The notes beneath the pieces were generated by a model, which was not told where the DNA came from, did no database searches, and saw only the letters and a list, made by a program, of their open reading frames with translations. Made by a program: the position numbers and the translations under genes. Below, one piece after another: positions 52,054 to 60,528 of a stretch of 64,000 nt of DNA. The DNA lies in NCBI RefSeq assembly GCF_010686655.1, contig NZ_JAAGVY010000024.1:1-64000 (forward strand). Direction: 5' to 3'. Source of the stretch: Cryomorpha ignava (lineage in GTDB: Bacteria > Bacteroidota > Bacteroidia > Flavobacteriales_D > Cryomorphaceae). Positions within the stretch are counted from its first letter, which is position 1. Each line of letters starts with the position of its first letter.

Positions 52054-52410
52054 CTATGCTTCCGGTGGCCCGCGCAAAAAGGCAGAAGGCAATTTGTTTG
52101 AAATCAGTTGATAATGAGAAAATACTACGAGAGTTTCGAAGTAATCAAGTAATTGAACAGAAACCAAATCGGCTACCGCCCAAGCCGTATGTACCAAAAA
52201 CTGTCCGCAGCGCAAACATTCCTGTTCAGCATTAAAAATTGTTGTAGCTCCAGTTTCAATTTTTGAATCATACTCACATACGGAATGGTATGACTCGTGC
52301 GATTGGGCGTGCTCATGTGTTAAGGCGTGTAGGGAAAAGTCGGCCAATCCCAATGAGAGAACCATCAGGAAAAACCAGGAAATATGAACTTTTAGCTTAC
52401 GCAGTTGCAT
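52054..52410 (-). CDS. His/Cys-rich small exported protein at the head of the receptor operon
   Basis: 118 residues. An N-terminal hydrophobic segment (ISWFFLMVLSLGLADFSLHAL) is followed by HALTHEHAQSHESYHSVCEYD and CLRCGQFLVHTAW, rich in His and Cys, then a further hydrophobic part. It is not a recognised domain; small His-rich proteins like this commonly precede zinc or copper TonB receptors in Bacteroidota. The receptor gene starts 44 bp later on the same strand. The -7 box at 52416-52423 would make it almost leaderless, so ATG 52410 may not be the true start. The antisense frame 52008-52235 is judged a shadow. Confidence 0.55.
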   Translation of the reverse strand: MQLRKLKVHISWFFLMVLSLGLADFSLHALTHEHAQSHESYHSVCEYDSKIETGATTIFNAEQECLRCGQFLVHTAWAVADLVSVQLLDYFETLVVFSHYQLISNKLPSAFLRGPPEA

Positions 52411-52415
52411 GGGGG

Positions 52416-52423
52416 CAAAGTTA
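52416..52423 (-). promoter_or_regulatory. Candidate -7 box (TAACTTTG) for the ZnuD-like operon
   Basis: The box ends only 6 bp before the ATG at 52410, so the transcript would begin at or near the start codon. Confidence 0.4.
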
Positions 52424-52634
52424 CTAATTATAAATTGAGAAATTTGAAAATTGATATTCTTTAGAGAATTTTAGAAATGAAGGACATGAGCAAATTTCCG
52501 TCTGTAAAATGAGCCTGCGATTCTAATCACATTATTAAAAGCGACAAATGGAACCCGTCGGTATTTATACTATTTATGTCTGCTATTTCACAACACGCAA
52601 TCAGCGCCTGTAATACATTAGACGATTTAATTAA

Positions 52635-52660
52635 TTGATTTAACGTTTTTAGTATCTTTG
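52635..52660 (+). promoter_or_regulatory. Promoter of the HEPN-nucleotidyltransferase gene
   Basis: TTG (52635-52637), 15-nt spacer (slightly short), TATCTTTG (52653-52660). Transcription would begin about 11 nt before the ATG at 52678. Confidence 0.5.
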
Positions 52661-52677
52661 AATGATTAGATTACAAA

Positions 52678-53346
52678 ATGATTGATGTAAAAAAACAGAT
52701 AGCATATTGGATCAATGGAGCTGAAGATGACTTGGTAACTGCTGCATTACTTATACGGGAAAAACGAATTTTGCACGGTTTATTTTTTTGTCATTTAGTG
52801 ATCGAAAAAGCCATTAAGGCGCATGTTGTCAAAACATCAGAAGAAGTTGCTCCTAAATCTCATAACTTGGTTTATCTATCAGAAAAAGCGGGCTTAGAAT
52901 TAAATGAGGAAAATCAAATATTTCTTGGGATATTGATGAAGTATCAGTTGCAAGGTCGTTATCCGGATTACAATCCTATGCTTCCTGATATTTCCACAGT
53001 GAATAACTATTATGAAATGACTAAAATCCTTATTCCAATGGCTAAAAGTGAGATTGTAGAGATATTGAAAAAATATATTAGCCTGCTACGTTCAGAAGGA
53101 ATTACAGTTGACAAAGCCTTCTTATACGGAAGTTATTTGTCAAATACCGCCACTGAAGATAGCGACATTGATGTACTGATTGTATCTGAAAATGAGGATG
53201 ACCAATTGACTGGAAGAATTTGGAATTTGACCAGAAAAGTCAACACAAAGATAGAGCCCTATCTTGTTGGTAAAGATATATTTAACAGCACAAATATTTC
53301 TCCATTGATAGATTTAGTGAAAAGAACAGGATTAGAAATTAGATGA
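52678..53346 (+). CDS. HEPN-nucleotidyltransferase (MNT) fusion protein
   Basis: 222 residues. The first about 125 residues are a HEPN domain of the COG2250 type: YWINGAEDDLVTAALLI, FFCHLVIEKAIKAHVV, SHNLVYLSEKAG and QGRYPDYNP. Residues 135-222 are a minimal nucleotidyltransferase (MNT): FLYGSYLSNTATEDSDIDVLIV with Gly-Ser and Asp-x-Asp. HEPN and MNT are usually encoded by two adjacent genes forming toxin-antitoxin pairs in which MNT adenylylates HEPN. Here they are one chain in HEPN-MNT order. It lacks a separate antitoxin neighbour, has its own promoter, and may be a housekeeping or defence-related relative. Confidence 0.85.
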   Translation: MIDVKKQIAYWINGAEDDLVTAALLIREKRILHGLFFCHLVIEKAIKAHVVKTSEEVAPKSHNLVYLSEKAGLELNEENQIFLGILMKYQLQGRYPDYNPMLPDISTVNNYYEMTKILIPMAKSEIVEILKKYISLLRSEGITVDKAFLYGSYLSNTATEDSDIDVLIVSENEDDQLTGRIWNLTRKVNTKIEPYLVGKDIFNSTNISPLIDLVKRTGLEIR

Positions 53347-53350
53347 AAAT

Positions 53351-53384
53351 ATTGAGCGATAATACAATCATAATATCACTCAAA
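53351..53384. other. Imperfect hairpin between convergent genes
   Basis: TTGAGCGATA (53351-53361 region) pairs imperfectly with TATCACTCAA (53374-53383) around an AT-rich loop. It spans the gap between the HEPN-MNT stop and the GNAT stop. No T-run follows, so terminator activity is doubtful. Confidence 0.3.
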
Positions 53385-53822
53385 AGCATAATACATCACA
53401 CGGTGAACGCCTATTTCAGGAATAAGAAAGTTTTCACCCTTGCTTAAAAATCCCAGCTTTTGGTAAAATCCAAAAGCAATTTCGCGGGCGTTGCACCAAA
53501 TTAGATCAAAACCATTATCTCTATAAAAATCGATTGTAAATTCCATCAGCTCCTTGCCACAGCCCTGACCAGAATAATCGGGGTGAGTCGCCATTCCACG
53601 CAGCTGAACCATTTCCTTTTGCCCCAACAAATCACTTTTTCGCTGATAAAAACTGGCAATGGCCACAATTTCATTTTCGCGAACGTATCCAAAATGGTGC
53701 GTCGTTTTTTCTTTATCGCCTTCAAAAGGGCATGGAATGCTGCTATCTCTACTTCGCAAAACCAGTGAGCGCAATGGAAAAGTTTCTTCAGCAGAGATTT
53801 CTGCTATGTGGAAAGTGTTCAT
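53376..53822 (-). CDS. GNAT family N-acetyltransferase
   Basis: 148 residues. Beta-alpha GNAT core: VRENEIVAIASFYQRKS, then VQLRGMATHPDYSGQGCGKELMEFTIDF with the Q/R-x-x-G-x-G/A acetyl-CoA loop (here Gln-Gly-Cys-Gly-Lys), then LIWCNAREIAFGFYQKLGFLS. The acceptor substrate is unknown. It starts directly next to the stop of the Mpo1-like gene and is probably cotranscribed with it. Convergent with the HEPN-MNT gene. Confidence 0.88.
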   Translation of the reverse strand: MNTFHIAEISAEETFPLRSLVLRSRDSSIPCPFEGDKEKTTHHFGYVRENEIVAIASFYQRKSDLLGQKEMVQLRGMATHPDYSGQGCGKELMEFTIDFYRDNGFDLIWCNAREIAFGFYQKLGFLSKGENFLIPEIGVHRVMYYAFE

Positions 53823-54305
53823 TTAGTATGAAATTCCCAGTTTTCGGTAAATGAAATGTAAAAGCCAGGCAGGGCCGATCATCAAAAACTTTAAATCGTC
53901 AAAAAATGAAGGCTTTGCCCCTTCTATTTTATGGCCAATAAACTGACCAATCCAGCTCAAAACAAAAACACTGACAAAAAATACCCAGGCAAGATTGCCA
54001 AAAGCTAAATGGGTCTGATTTACGAGCAAAAGAATAATGAATGAAACGACCAACATGCCAATAGCAATTGGGATGCTAAGCCTTAAAAAAAACAGAACAC
54101 CAAACAAGACCAGCAGCGTGCCCAAATGTATAAAAGGCTGAATTCCGTAAGGGAACCAACCTTTTATAAATTCAAACGGAACCAATGACAATATTCCCAC
54201 AATGGAATAAAAAATCAAAGGCACACAAATCCAATGTATCGTTTTGTTGGTGTGGTCTTTATGGCTTTCGCCGTAAGCATCAAACCAGTCTTGCATTGTC
54301 TTCAT
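53823..54305 (-). CDS. Mpo1-like protein (DUF962)
   Basis: 160 residues with about four hydrophobic segments. It begins MKTMQDWFDAYGESHKDHTNKTIHWICVPLIFYSIVG, in which Tyr-x-x-x-His-x-x-x-x-N-x-x-x-H-x-x-x-x-P is the DUF962 signature with its two conserved His residues; later VLSWIGQFIGHKIEGAKPSFFDDLKFLMIGPAWLL. Yeast Mpo1 is an iron-dependent dioxygenase in fatty acid alpha-oxidation; bacterial members are uncharacterised. A perfect 10-bp inverted repeat covers the start codon; ATG 54296 is a possible second start. Confidence 0.88.
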   Translation of the reverse strand: MKTMQDWFDAYGESHKDHTNKTIHWICVPLIFYSIVGILSLVPFEFIKGWFPYGIQPFIHLGTLLVLFGVLFFLRLSIPIAIGMLVVSFIILLLVNQTHLAFGNLAWVFFVSVFVLSWIGQFIGHKIEGAKPSFFDDLKFLMIGPAWLLHFIYRKLGISY

Positions 54306-54327
54306 AATTCGAAAATTGAATTATGAA
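54301..54327. repeat. Perfect 10-bp inverted repeat over the start of the Mpo1-like gene
   Basis: TTCATAATTC (54301-54310) and GAATTATGAA (54318-54327), 7-nt spacer, entirely within the 35-bp gap plus the first codon. It may be an operator or an mRNA hairpin that blocks the start codon. Confidence 0.5.
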
Positions 54328-54340
54328 AGTAATGATTTTT

Positions 54341-55384
54341 TTAATCTTCCAACCACAATACACTATGCGGTACAATTCCGGTACTGTAATTGTCAATATC
54401 AACGCCATTAGCAGTAAAAAAATACACTTTTCCAGATTGTGAATAATCAAAAGCATCTGTGGCAGCAATCTCTCCGTTGGCAGTATTTACCGAAAGGCTA
54501 TAAAAGCTACTCGTTTTTTCAATAAATGGCAATGCAGGCAGGGTAGTTTCATCTATCCCCATTTTAAAAATCTTACCATCCATTATAAAAAGTACATCCT
54601 CTTTATTGCTGCTCATCGCCATACTCTCGCCATATCCGGGAGAAAGGGGGAGTGTGTAAGAGCTCACAACAGCTTTTGAATCACCATCTACTTTGTGTAG
54701 TACGGCAGCTATCACAGGAGTTCCGAAAGCATCTCCCCGTGAAAGAATCCAAAAATCGTTATTTTCATCTTGTACAATCTCGTTAACACCATAGGTGAGC
54801 TCAAGGCTATCAGATACCATATCGGTAGTCGAATCAAGAAAGTAAACCTTATCGTTTCCGGTAGCGCTACACCAAATTTCTCCGTTGTAATCCACCATGT
54901 GCTCAATTGGAAAAGGCGTATTGATAAATGATGTATAGGTGCCATTTGCTGGATTAACAATGTGAATACCAACTTCATATAAATCAGAAACATAGGCCTT
55001 ATCGGCACTTTCAAAAAGCATATAGCGCGGCGATTCCAAGCCAACAATAGTGCGCTTGGTTGTGAAGTTATTTTCGTCTAATACTTCAATTTTACTTGAA
55101 TTATTTACCACCACATAAATTTCATCATTGAATTGATACAAACTCTGCGTAACATCACCAAGTTCAGCATCTTCGTTTGCACTGGAATAAACATTTTGAG
55201 TCGCTTCATTCACATCGCGATCTACAAGAGTAAGGCTGGCACTATTGCCCATAAAAGCACCCTCATTTCCAATTAGGATTAGATTTTCCGAATCAGGATT
55301 TACCACGGGTAGTTCGGTGTCATCATCAGAACTACAAGAAAATAGAATAAGCGCCAGAGCGCACAAGAGATAATTAAATTTCAT
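54341..55384 (-). CDS. btuG: BtuG-like surface lipoprotein (DUF5074, YncE-type propeller)
   Basis: 347 residues. Lipobox LILFSC with Cys17 and an SSDDDTE acidic run for surface export. Repeats such as NEGAFMGNSASLTLVDRD, LVGLESPRYMLFESADKAYVSDLYEVG and YNGEIWCSATGNDKVYFLDSTTD are those of a seven-bladed YncE/DUF5074 propeller. In Bacteroides the BtuG lipoprotein binds cobalamin with very high affinity and caps BtuB. Here the gene overlaps btuB by 11 bp and lies downstream of a cobalamin riboswitch. The symbol rests on synteny and fold, not on close sequence identity. Confidence 0.8.
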   Translation of the reverse strand: MKFNYLLCALALILFSCSSDDDTELPVVNPDSENLILIGNEGAFMGNSASLTLVDRDVNEATQNVYSSANEDAELGDVTQSLYQFNDEIYVVVNNSSKIEVLDENNFTTKRTIVGLESPRYMLFESADKAYVSDLYEVGIHIVNPANGTYTSFINTPFPIEHMVDYNGEIWCSATGNDKVYFLDSTTDMVSDSLELTYGVNEIVQDENNDFWILSRGDAFGTPVIAAVLHKVDGDSKAVVSSYTLPLSPGYGESMAMSSNKEDVLFIMDGKIFKMGIDETTLPALPFIEKTSSFYSLSVNTANGEIAATDAFDYSQSGKVYFFTANGVDIDNYSTGIVPHSVLWLED

Positions 55385-57296
55385 TTTTTGTTTTTTTAAG
55401 ATTTATTTTTAGTTGAACGCCCACTTCAAAATTAATTCCGGGCATATAGTGTGAAGCTTGTAATTGGTATTCTACATCAAAAATATTGCGCGCCGCCGCG
55501 AATATGGATAATGGAAGGTTTTTGATTTTTAGGTCTGAAACACATTCAATATCAAATGTGAAAAATGGATCAAGGCTGCGCAGATTATCGCCTGTGGTAA
55601 AGCGCTCGCCCGTATATTTCCCAATAAAATGAATTTTGAACAGTTGATTTTTCGTGGATATGGATTCCTGAAAAATCGCAGACCAAAATGGCATATAAAT
55701 CAGCTGCTTATCAACCGACTGATCTCCCTCAAAGGCCGCCTCTAAATTTGTGGCCTGCGCATAAGTTGCAGACGCCTGATGCTCAAAAACAAGTAACCCA
55801 ATGTTATTTTCAATTCGCGCAGAGCCTTCAAATCCCTGACTTCTTACTTTCTTAATATTCCGTGGCGACCAGAAATCACCACTCGGTGCCCATTGTATCC
55901 AGTTTTCTATCAAGCGGTGAAAGCCAGATATGCCAATCGATATTTTACTGTGCTCGTATTTTTTATCGTACTTCATTCCCGCTTCCTGAAACCAGCCCGA
56001 TTCAGGTTTTAAATCCGGATTTCCGCCAGGCGACCAAAACAAATCGTTCAATCCAGGCAAGCGGTATGCTTTTCCAGCTGAAAGGGTGACGTAAAGTGGC
56101 TCAGCAATTTTTTGCTCAAGCGAAATTACCGGTACAACGGGCAACGCTTCACCGTTTAAAAACTCCTGTCTTAAAACCAGCGACATTTTTGTTCTCAATT
56201 TCCAAAAGGCTGTATTAACACCTCCAACCACGGCCGGACTTGTGCGGCGCTGCGAACCTTCATAGTTTTCGGTAAGCACATGCGAGTCCCGGAAAATTCC
56301 AAGTGCAAATACCCGAAATCTTCCAATCGTTTTTCGAAGCTCTGCTTGTGTGTGAAAAGTGGTGTATTCGGAATCTTCATCGAGCCCTGCCGAATGGTCA
56401 TAATAATTTAAACGACCGTGATCGAGTGCAGTATTCACCTTAATTTCAAGCGATTGAAATTTCGTTTCAAAAATACCTTGCGCTCTGTAGCTCTCGTCTC
56501 TCTGGGTGGTTTCGGCATTTCTTTTTGACTTTATAGGCGGTATTTCGCGTCGTGTATCGCCAGCCCAAAGAAAGACGTGGCCCTTTGCATTCCCCTTTCC
56601 GTAAAAGTTTAGATCTTGCGCAATGCCAGCTGTTTGAAAAGCTCCATTGGTCTGACGGATTTCCTCGTTTTTATCAATCGGATCCGGTCTCAAAAAGTTA
56701 TTTTTAGCCTTATTGAAATAAACGCGTGTAGTTCCCGAAAAGCGATTGGTACCGTATTGCATTTTTGAAACAGTGCTCAAATTGCCAAAACTTCCCACCG
56801 AAAAATTTTGAGTGAAAATCTCATGGTTTTCTGATTCGCCGGTTTCCATTAAAATGCTTCCGCCAATAGCTGCATTGCCCAGATATGATGCCGCCGAGCC
56901 ACGATACAGCGACATTCCCGAGAAAATAGCATTTGGAAGGGTTGAAACATCAGAAGTAGCGAGACCGGGATTTTCAAAAGGTACACCGTTTACTAAAATC
57001 TGGGTTTGGCTGGTGCTGCTTCCGCGAATGGATATGCCGTAGCTACTACCCGGGCCATAGCCGCGCAATACCAGATTGGTTCTGTTTGCCAGCCAGTTAT
57101 CGAGACTTTTCCCCAAACTAAGCGGAGCATCCACGGGTTTTAGCTTTTCCAGATGAATTCCCACCAGGTCTTCCTGAAAATTATGCCCCACAATTTCTAC
57201 CTGCTTGATAAGCAGCGTATCAACTTGTGCATGAGCGAAACCGGAAAGCATACCAAAAAGGGCAGCAATTCCTAATTTCACTTTTATCCGAACCAT
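55374..57296 (-). CDS. btuB: BtuB-like TonB-dependent cobalamin receptor
   Basis: About 640 residues from ATG 57296; an upstream ATG at 57308 adds four. Signal peptide MVRIKVKLGIAALFGMLSGFAHAQ, TonB box region VDTLLIKQVEIVGHNF, plug with LRGYGPGSSYGISIRGSSTSQTQILVNGVPFENPG and GSAASYLGNAAIGGSILMETG, and a barrel ending in VGVQLKINL. It is the first gene after a cobalamin riboswitch, which identifies the ligand class. It imports vitamin B12 across the outer membrane. BtuG-like lipoprotein follows with an 11-bp overlap. Confidence 0.92.
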   Translation of the reverse strand: MVRIKVKLGIAALFGMLSGFAHAQVDTLLIKQVEIVGHNFQEDLVGIHLEKLKPVDAPLSLGKSLDNWLANRTNLVLRGYGPGSSYGISIRGSSTSQTQILVNGVPFENPGLATSDVSTLPNAIFSGMSLYRGSAASYLGNAAIGGSILMETGESENHEIFTQNFSVGSFGNLSTVSKMQYGTNRFSGTTRVYFNKAKNNFLRPDPIDKNEEIRQTNGAFQTAGIAQDLNFYGKGNAKGHVFLWAGDTRREIPPIKSKRNAETTQRDESYRAQGIFETKFQSLEIKVNTALDHGRLNYYDHSAGLDEDSEYTTFHTQAELRKTIGRFRVFALGIFRDSHVLTENYEGSQRRTSPAVVGGVNTAFWKLRTKMSLVLRQEFLNGEALPVVPVISLEQKIAEPLYVTLSAGKAYRLPGLNDLFWSPGGNPDLKPESGWFQEAGMKYDKKYEHSKISIGISGFHRLIENWIQWAPSGDFWSPRNIKKVRSQGFEGSARIENNIGLLVFEHQASATYAQATNLEAAFEGDQSVDKQLIYMPFWSAIFQESISTKNQLFKIHFIGKYTGERFTTGDNLRSLDPFFTFDIECVSDLKIKNLPLSIFAAARNIFDVEYQLQASHYMPGINFEVGVQLKINLKKTKNEI

Positions 57297-57419
57297 CCAA
57301 TCAGGCATAACCTTTTCTTCAATGTAATTCGGCTAAAAGGAGAAAAATTGAAATACAGGGGCAAATTGCCCAGGTAATTTCATGCTTCTAATCCCGAAAG
57401 CCAGAAATAAATTTAAATG

Positions 57420-57591
57420 CAAAGGCAGGTCTTCTGACTCGCTCCCTTCAGTCAGCCTTCCCACCTCGCATTGTGAAGCAGTGGCCGTGATTGACTGAAG
57501 TATAAGAGCTTACAGCAGCGGGTACTGTTCAGGATTTACACCTGATTCCCTATTATTCCTTTTATTCCGGCAAGAATAAAAATGAACCTTA
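57420..57591 (-). ncRNA. Cobalamin riboswitch in the btuB leader
   Basis: Minus-strand leader of about 170 nt. It contains the B12 box GCCACTG (57485-57479) and the conserved GAGTCAGAAGACCTGCC (57440-57424) with GGGAAGG (57462-57456) before it, as in cobalamin riboswitches of the AdoCbl class. The predicted transcript start is at about 57591 and btuB begins about 125 nt after the element. Binding of cobalamin should repress btuB and btuG. Confidence 0.92.
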
Positions 57592-57597
57592 GCGGCG

Positions 57598-57629
57598 CAA
57601 AGTTAGCACATATAAAATTATACGCCCAA
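57598..57629 (-). promoter_or_regulatory. Promoter of the riboswitch-btuB-btuG transcript
   Basis: On the minus strand: TTG (57629-57627), 21-nt spacer, TAACTTTG (57605-57598). The start near 57591 coincides with the 5' end of the riboswitch. Confidence 0.7.
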
Positions 57630-57698
57630 ATAAATCAATAGGAAAACCATTTGTTTTAATATACGTTTGTAGTATTCATGTATGTGGCAATCAAATAG

Positions 57699-57706
57699 TA
57701 TATTTG
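57699..57706 (+). promoter_or_regulatory. Candidate -7 box (TATATTTG) for the trkA operon
   Basis: TAnnTTTG match 25 bp before the ATG at 57731. Confidence 0.5.
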
Positions 57707-57730
57707 CTGCTTTTTTAGAAGAATATCTTC

Positions 57731-59071
57731 ATGCGAATAATAATAGCAGGAGCCGGCGAGGTGGGATTTCACCTGGCGAAGCTTCTCACAATGGAAGGAC
57801 ATAACATAACAGTGATCGACATAGACGGCGACTCGCTTAGAAATATCTCTAACCACCTTGATTTGGAAGTTCTTAACGGTAGCTCAACTTCTATAAGTAC
57901 CCTTACACAAGCGGGTATTGAAAAGGCCGATTTGCTAATTGGGGTTACAAATAGCGAAGATGTAAATCTCACTACCTGCATTATTGGCAAACACCTAGGA
58001 GCGAAGAAAACCGTGGCCCGAATTTTCAATATCGAATTTTTAAACAGCCGCGAGAAACTCGATTTGTGTAATTTGGGTATCGACGAGCTTATTTCGCCCG
58101 CATCGCTCGCAGCACGCGAGATTAAAAGGCTATGCAAGGAATCGGCACTTACAGACTTTATCGACTTTGACAAAGGAAAACTCTCCCTGATTGGAATTAA
58201 AGTAGAGCAGGATAGTCAGGTGGCGGGAAAAACCATGGAAGAAACAGCCTACCTGAATCCCAATCGTGATTTTATTCCGGTAGCTATTTTGCGAAATAAT
58301 GAAACCATTATCCCAAAGAAAGATACCCGCTTTCAAGTTAACGATCATGCATATTTTACTGCTAATAATGTGGGACTCAATCGCGTATTAGAAATCTTTA
58401 ATAAAAGTAGGATTGAGATTAAAAATCTGATGATTCTCGGTGGAAGCTCTGTAGGCTATCACGCGGCAAAAGCTTTGAGCAAAAAGTACCGGGTAAAGTT
58501 GATTGAACCAGATAGAGAACGCTGTTTAAAACTTGCCGACATGCTTCCCGATACGCTGATTATTAATGCCGACGGGAGGAGCGTAGATGTACTTGAGCAG
58601 GAGAATTTATCTGAAATGGACGCCTTTATAGCCGTTACAGACAATAGTGAAACGAATATTATTACCAGCCTTGTAGCGAAAAACCACAATGTTGCAAAAA
58701 CAATTGCTCTGGTAGAAAATATCGACTATATCCACCTTTCACAAAGCATTGGTGTTGATACTCTTATAAACAAAAAACTTATTGCGGCAAACTTCATTTT
58801 TCGATATATCCGAAAAGGAGAAATACTCTCACTTACCAGTTTGCACGGTGCCGATGTAGAAGTACTTGAATATGAAGTTACGCCAAATTCAAAAATAAAA
58901 GGCGCCCGCCTTGCCGACCTAAAGTTTCCAAAGGCATCGCTTGTAGGTGGTGTTGTGCGGAATGAAAAAGGTTATATTCCCACATTAGATTTTGAATTTC
59001 AGGAGCGCGACCACGTTGTAATTCTGGCAAAAATGGAGTCGATCAATAAAATAGAAAGATTCTTTAAGTGA
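57731..59071 (+). CDS. trkA: TrkA, potassium transporter NAD-binding subunit
   Basis: 446 residues, two tandem RCK units. The first Rossmann motif is RIIIAGAGEVGFHLAKLLTMEGHNITVIDID, the second NLMILGGSSVGYHAAKALSKKYRVKLIEPD near residue 235; each is followed by a TrkA-C domain (GIKVEQDSQVAGKTMEE and VEVLEYEVTPNSKIKGARL). It gates TrkH in response to nucleotides. The stop overlaps the GTG start of trkH by 4 bp. Confidence 0.95.
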   Translation: MRIIIAGAGEVGFHLAKLLTMEGHNITVIDIDGDSLRNISNHLDLEVLNGSSTSISTLTQAGIEKADLLIGVTNSEDVNLTTCIIGKHLGAKKTVARIFNIEFLNSREKLDLCNLGIDELISPASLAAREIKRLCKESALTDFIDFDKGKLSLIGIKVEQDSQVAGKTMEETAYLNPNRDFIPVAILRNNETIIPKKDTRFQVNDHAYFTANNVGLNRVLEIFNKSRIEIKNLMILGGSSVGYHAAKALSKKYRVKLIEPDRERCLKLADMLPDTLIINADGRSVDVLEQENLSEMDAFIAVTDNSETNIITSLVAKNHNVAKTIALVENIDYIHLSQSIGVDTLINKKLIAANFIFRYIRKGEILSLTSLHGADVEVLEYEVTPNSKIKGARLADLKFPKASLVGGVVRNEKGYIPTLDFEFQERDHVVILAKMESINKIERFFK

Positions 59072-60528
59072 AGATAAATTTCATTGGAATCGTTAATATT
59101 CTCAGTGTGCTGCTTTTTGTCAATTCAGCACTTATGGCGCTATGCATTCCTTTTTCTATATATTATCTAGATGGTATGCTTACCAGTTGGATTTACTCTG
59201 TGGTATTAAGTGCCGTGCTGGGGCTTGTACTTTGGCTATCAACCTACAAGCACAAAGACCGTCAAAACATCCGAAAACGCGATGGATATATTATTGTTAC
59301 TTTTAGTTGGTTTGTTATGGCGCTTTCGGGGGCTATTCCATACATCATTACCGGTTCCATTCCCAATTTTACGAATGCCTTTTTTGAAAGTATTTCAGGA
59401 TTTACAACGACCGGCGCTTCCATTTTGGAAAATATTGAAGAACTCCCGGAAAGCATATTGTTTTGGCGAAGCTTGACACAATGGATTGGCGGATTAGGGT
59501 TTATCGTTTTGGTAATTAGCATTTTACCACTACTTGGTATTGGTGGGCTACAGCTTTTTATGGCCGAAGCACCGGGCATAACTGCCGATAAGCTCAAACC
59601 TCGAATTCAAGATACCGGCAAGAGACTTTGGTTTTTATACATTATACTTACCCTTGCCGAAACGATTTTATTACTCTTTGGTGACATGACTTTTTTTGAT
59701 GCCATTAACCACAGTCTTACCACTATGTCAACCGGGGGCTTCTCTACAAAGCAGGCCAGCATTGCTTTCTACAATTCCAGCTATATTGAGTACGTTATCA
59801 CCGCCTTCATGTTTATGGGGGGTACAAGCTTTGTACTTCTTTATTTGACTTTTAAGGGGAAGTTTAAAAATTTATTTCAAAACGGCGAATTCAGGGCATA
59901 CCTGTTCATCACTTTAGGCGCCACAGCCTTGGTAACTTCAGTGCTAATATACCGCAGTGCAATGCCTTTTAGCATCGCCTTTCGGGAGTCGCTTTTTCAG
60001 GTTGTTTCTGTACTTACCACCACAGGTTATGCTTCATCCGACTTCACAGAATGGGGAGGCAGTGTATCTCTTATATTCTTCATTCTCATGTTTATTGGCG
60101 CTTGTGCCGGATCAACTGCTGGTGGGGTTAAAATTGTAAGACATTTAATTATTGCCAAAAACTCGATTATAGAGTTTCGCCGTCAATTGCACCCTACAGC
60201 AATTATTCCAGTACGAATTAATGGCAAAGCGATTCCCCATGAAGTTGTACGCAGCACCATGGCTTTTGTCATTATTTACATAACGATATTTGGTGTTGCC
60301 TCGGTTGTTCTTGCCCTTATGGGGATGGATGCTGTGACTGCTATGGGGTCAGTAGCTACCTCGTTGGGAAATATTGGTCCGGGGCTGAATGAAACGGGAC
60401 CGTCGCATAGTTTTGCGCAAATTCCTTCAGCTGCTAAATGGATTTTGAGCGTTGTTATGATTATCGGAAGGCTTGAGCTATTTACTGTTATCATTATTTT
60501 CACCCGTTATTTTTGGCGCAGCACATGA
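59068..60528 (+). CDS. trkH: TrkH, potassium transporter membrane subunit
   Basis: 486 residues, GTG start at the GTGA junction with trkA. Ten or so membrane helices in four M1-P-M2 units. The selectivity-filter segments appear as SISGFTTTGASIL, LTTMSTGGFSTKQ, SVLTTTGYASSDF and SVATSLGNIGPGL, each with the characteristic Gly at the filter. With TrkA it imports potassium. The stop overlaps the HAD gene start as ATGA. Confidence 0.95.
   Translation: MKINFIGIVNILSVLLFVNSALMALCIPFSIYYLDGMLTSWIYSVVLSAVLGLVLWLSTYKHKDRQNIRKRDGYIIVTFSWFVMALSGAIPYIITGSIPNFTNAFFESISGFTTTGASILENIEELPESILFWRSLTQWIGGLGFIVLVISILPLLGIGGLQLFMAEAPGITADKLKPRIQDTGKRLWFLYIILTLAETILLLFGDMTFFDAINHSLTTMSTGGFSTKQASIAFYNSSYIEYVITAFMFMGGTSFVLLYLTFKGKFKNLFQNGEFRAYLFITLGATALVTSVLIYRSAMPFSIAFRESLFQVVSVLTTTGYASSDFTEWGGSVSLIFFILMFIGACAGSTAGGVKIVRHLIIAKNSIIEFRRQLHPTAIIPVRINGKAIPHEVVRSTMAFVIIYITIFGVASVVLALMGMDAVTAMGSVATSLGNIGPGLNETGPSHSFAQIPSAAKWILSVVMIIGRLELFTVIIIFTRYFWRST

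Noticed and set aside
52008-52235. 75-codon plus-strand frame between the ZnuD-like receptor and the His-rich gene
   Set aside because: It is antisense to the His/Cys-rich frame, its basic composition lacks any signature, and the minus-strand frame has a membrane segment, metal-type residues and a -7 box.
52411-52677. A further small gene or RNA upstream of the HEPN-MNT gene
   Set aside because: Only the two promoter regions were recognised; no frame or structure stood out in this 267-bp gap.
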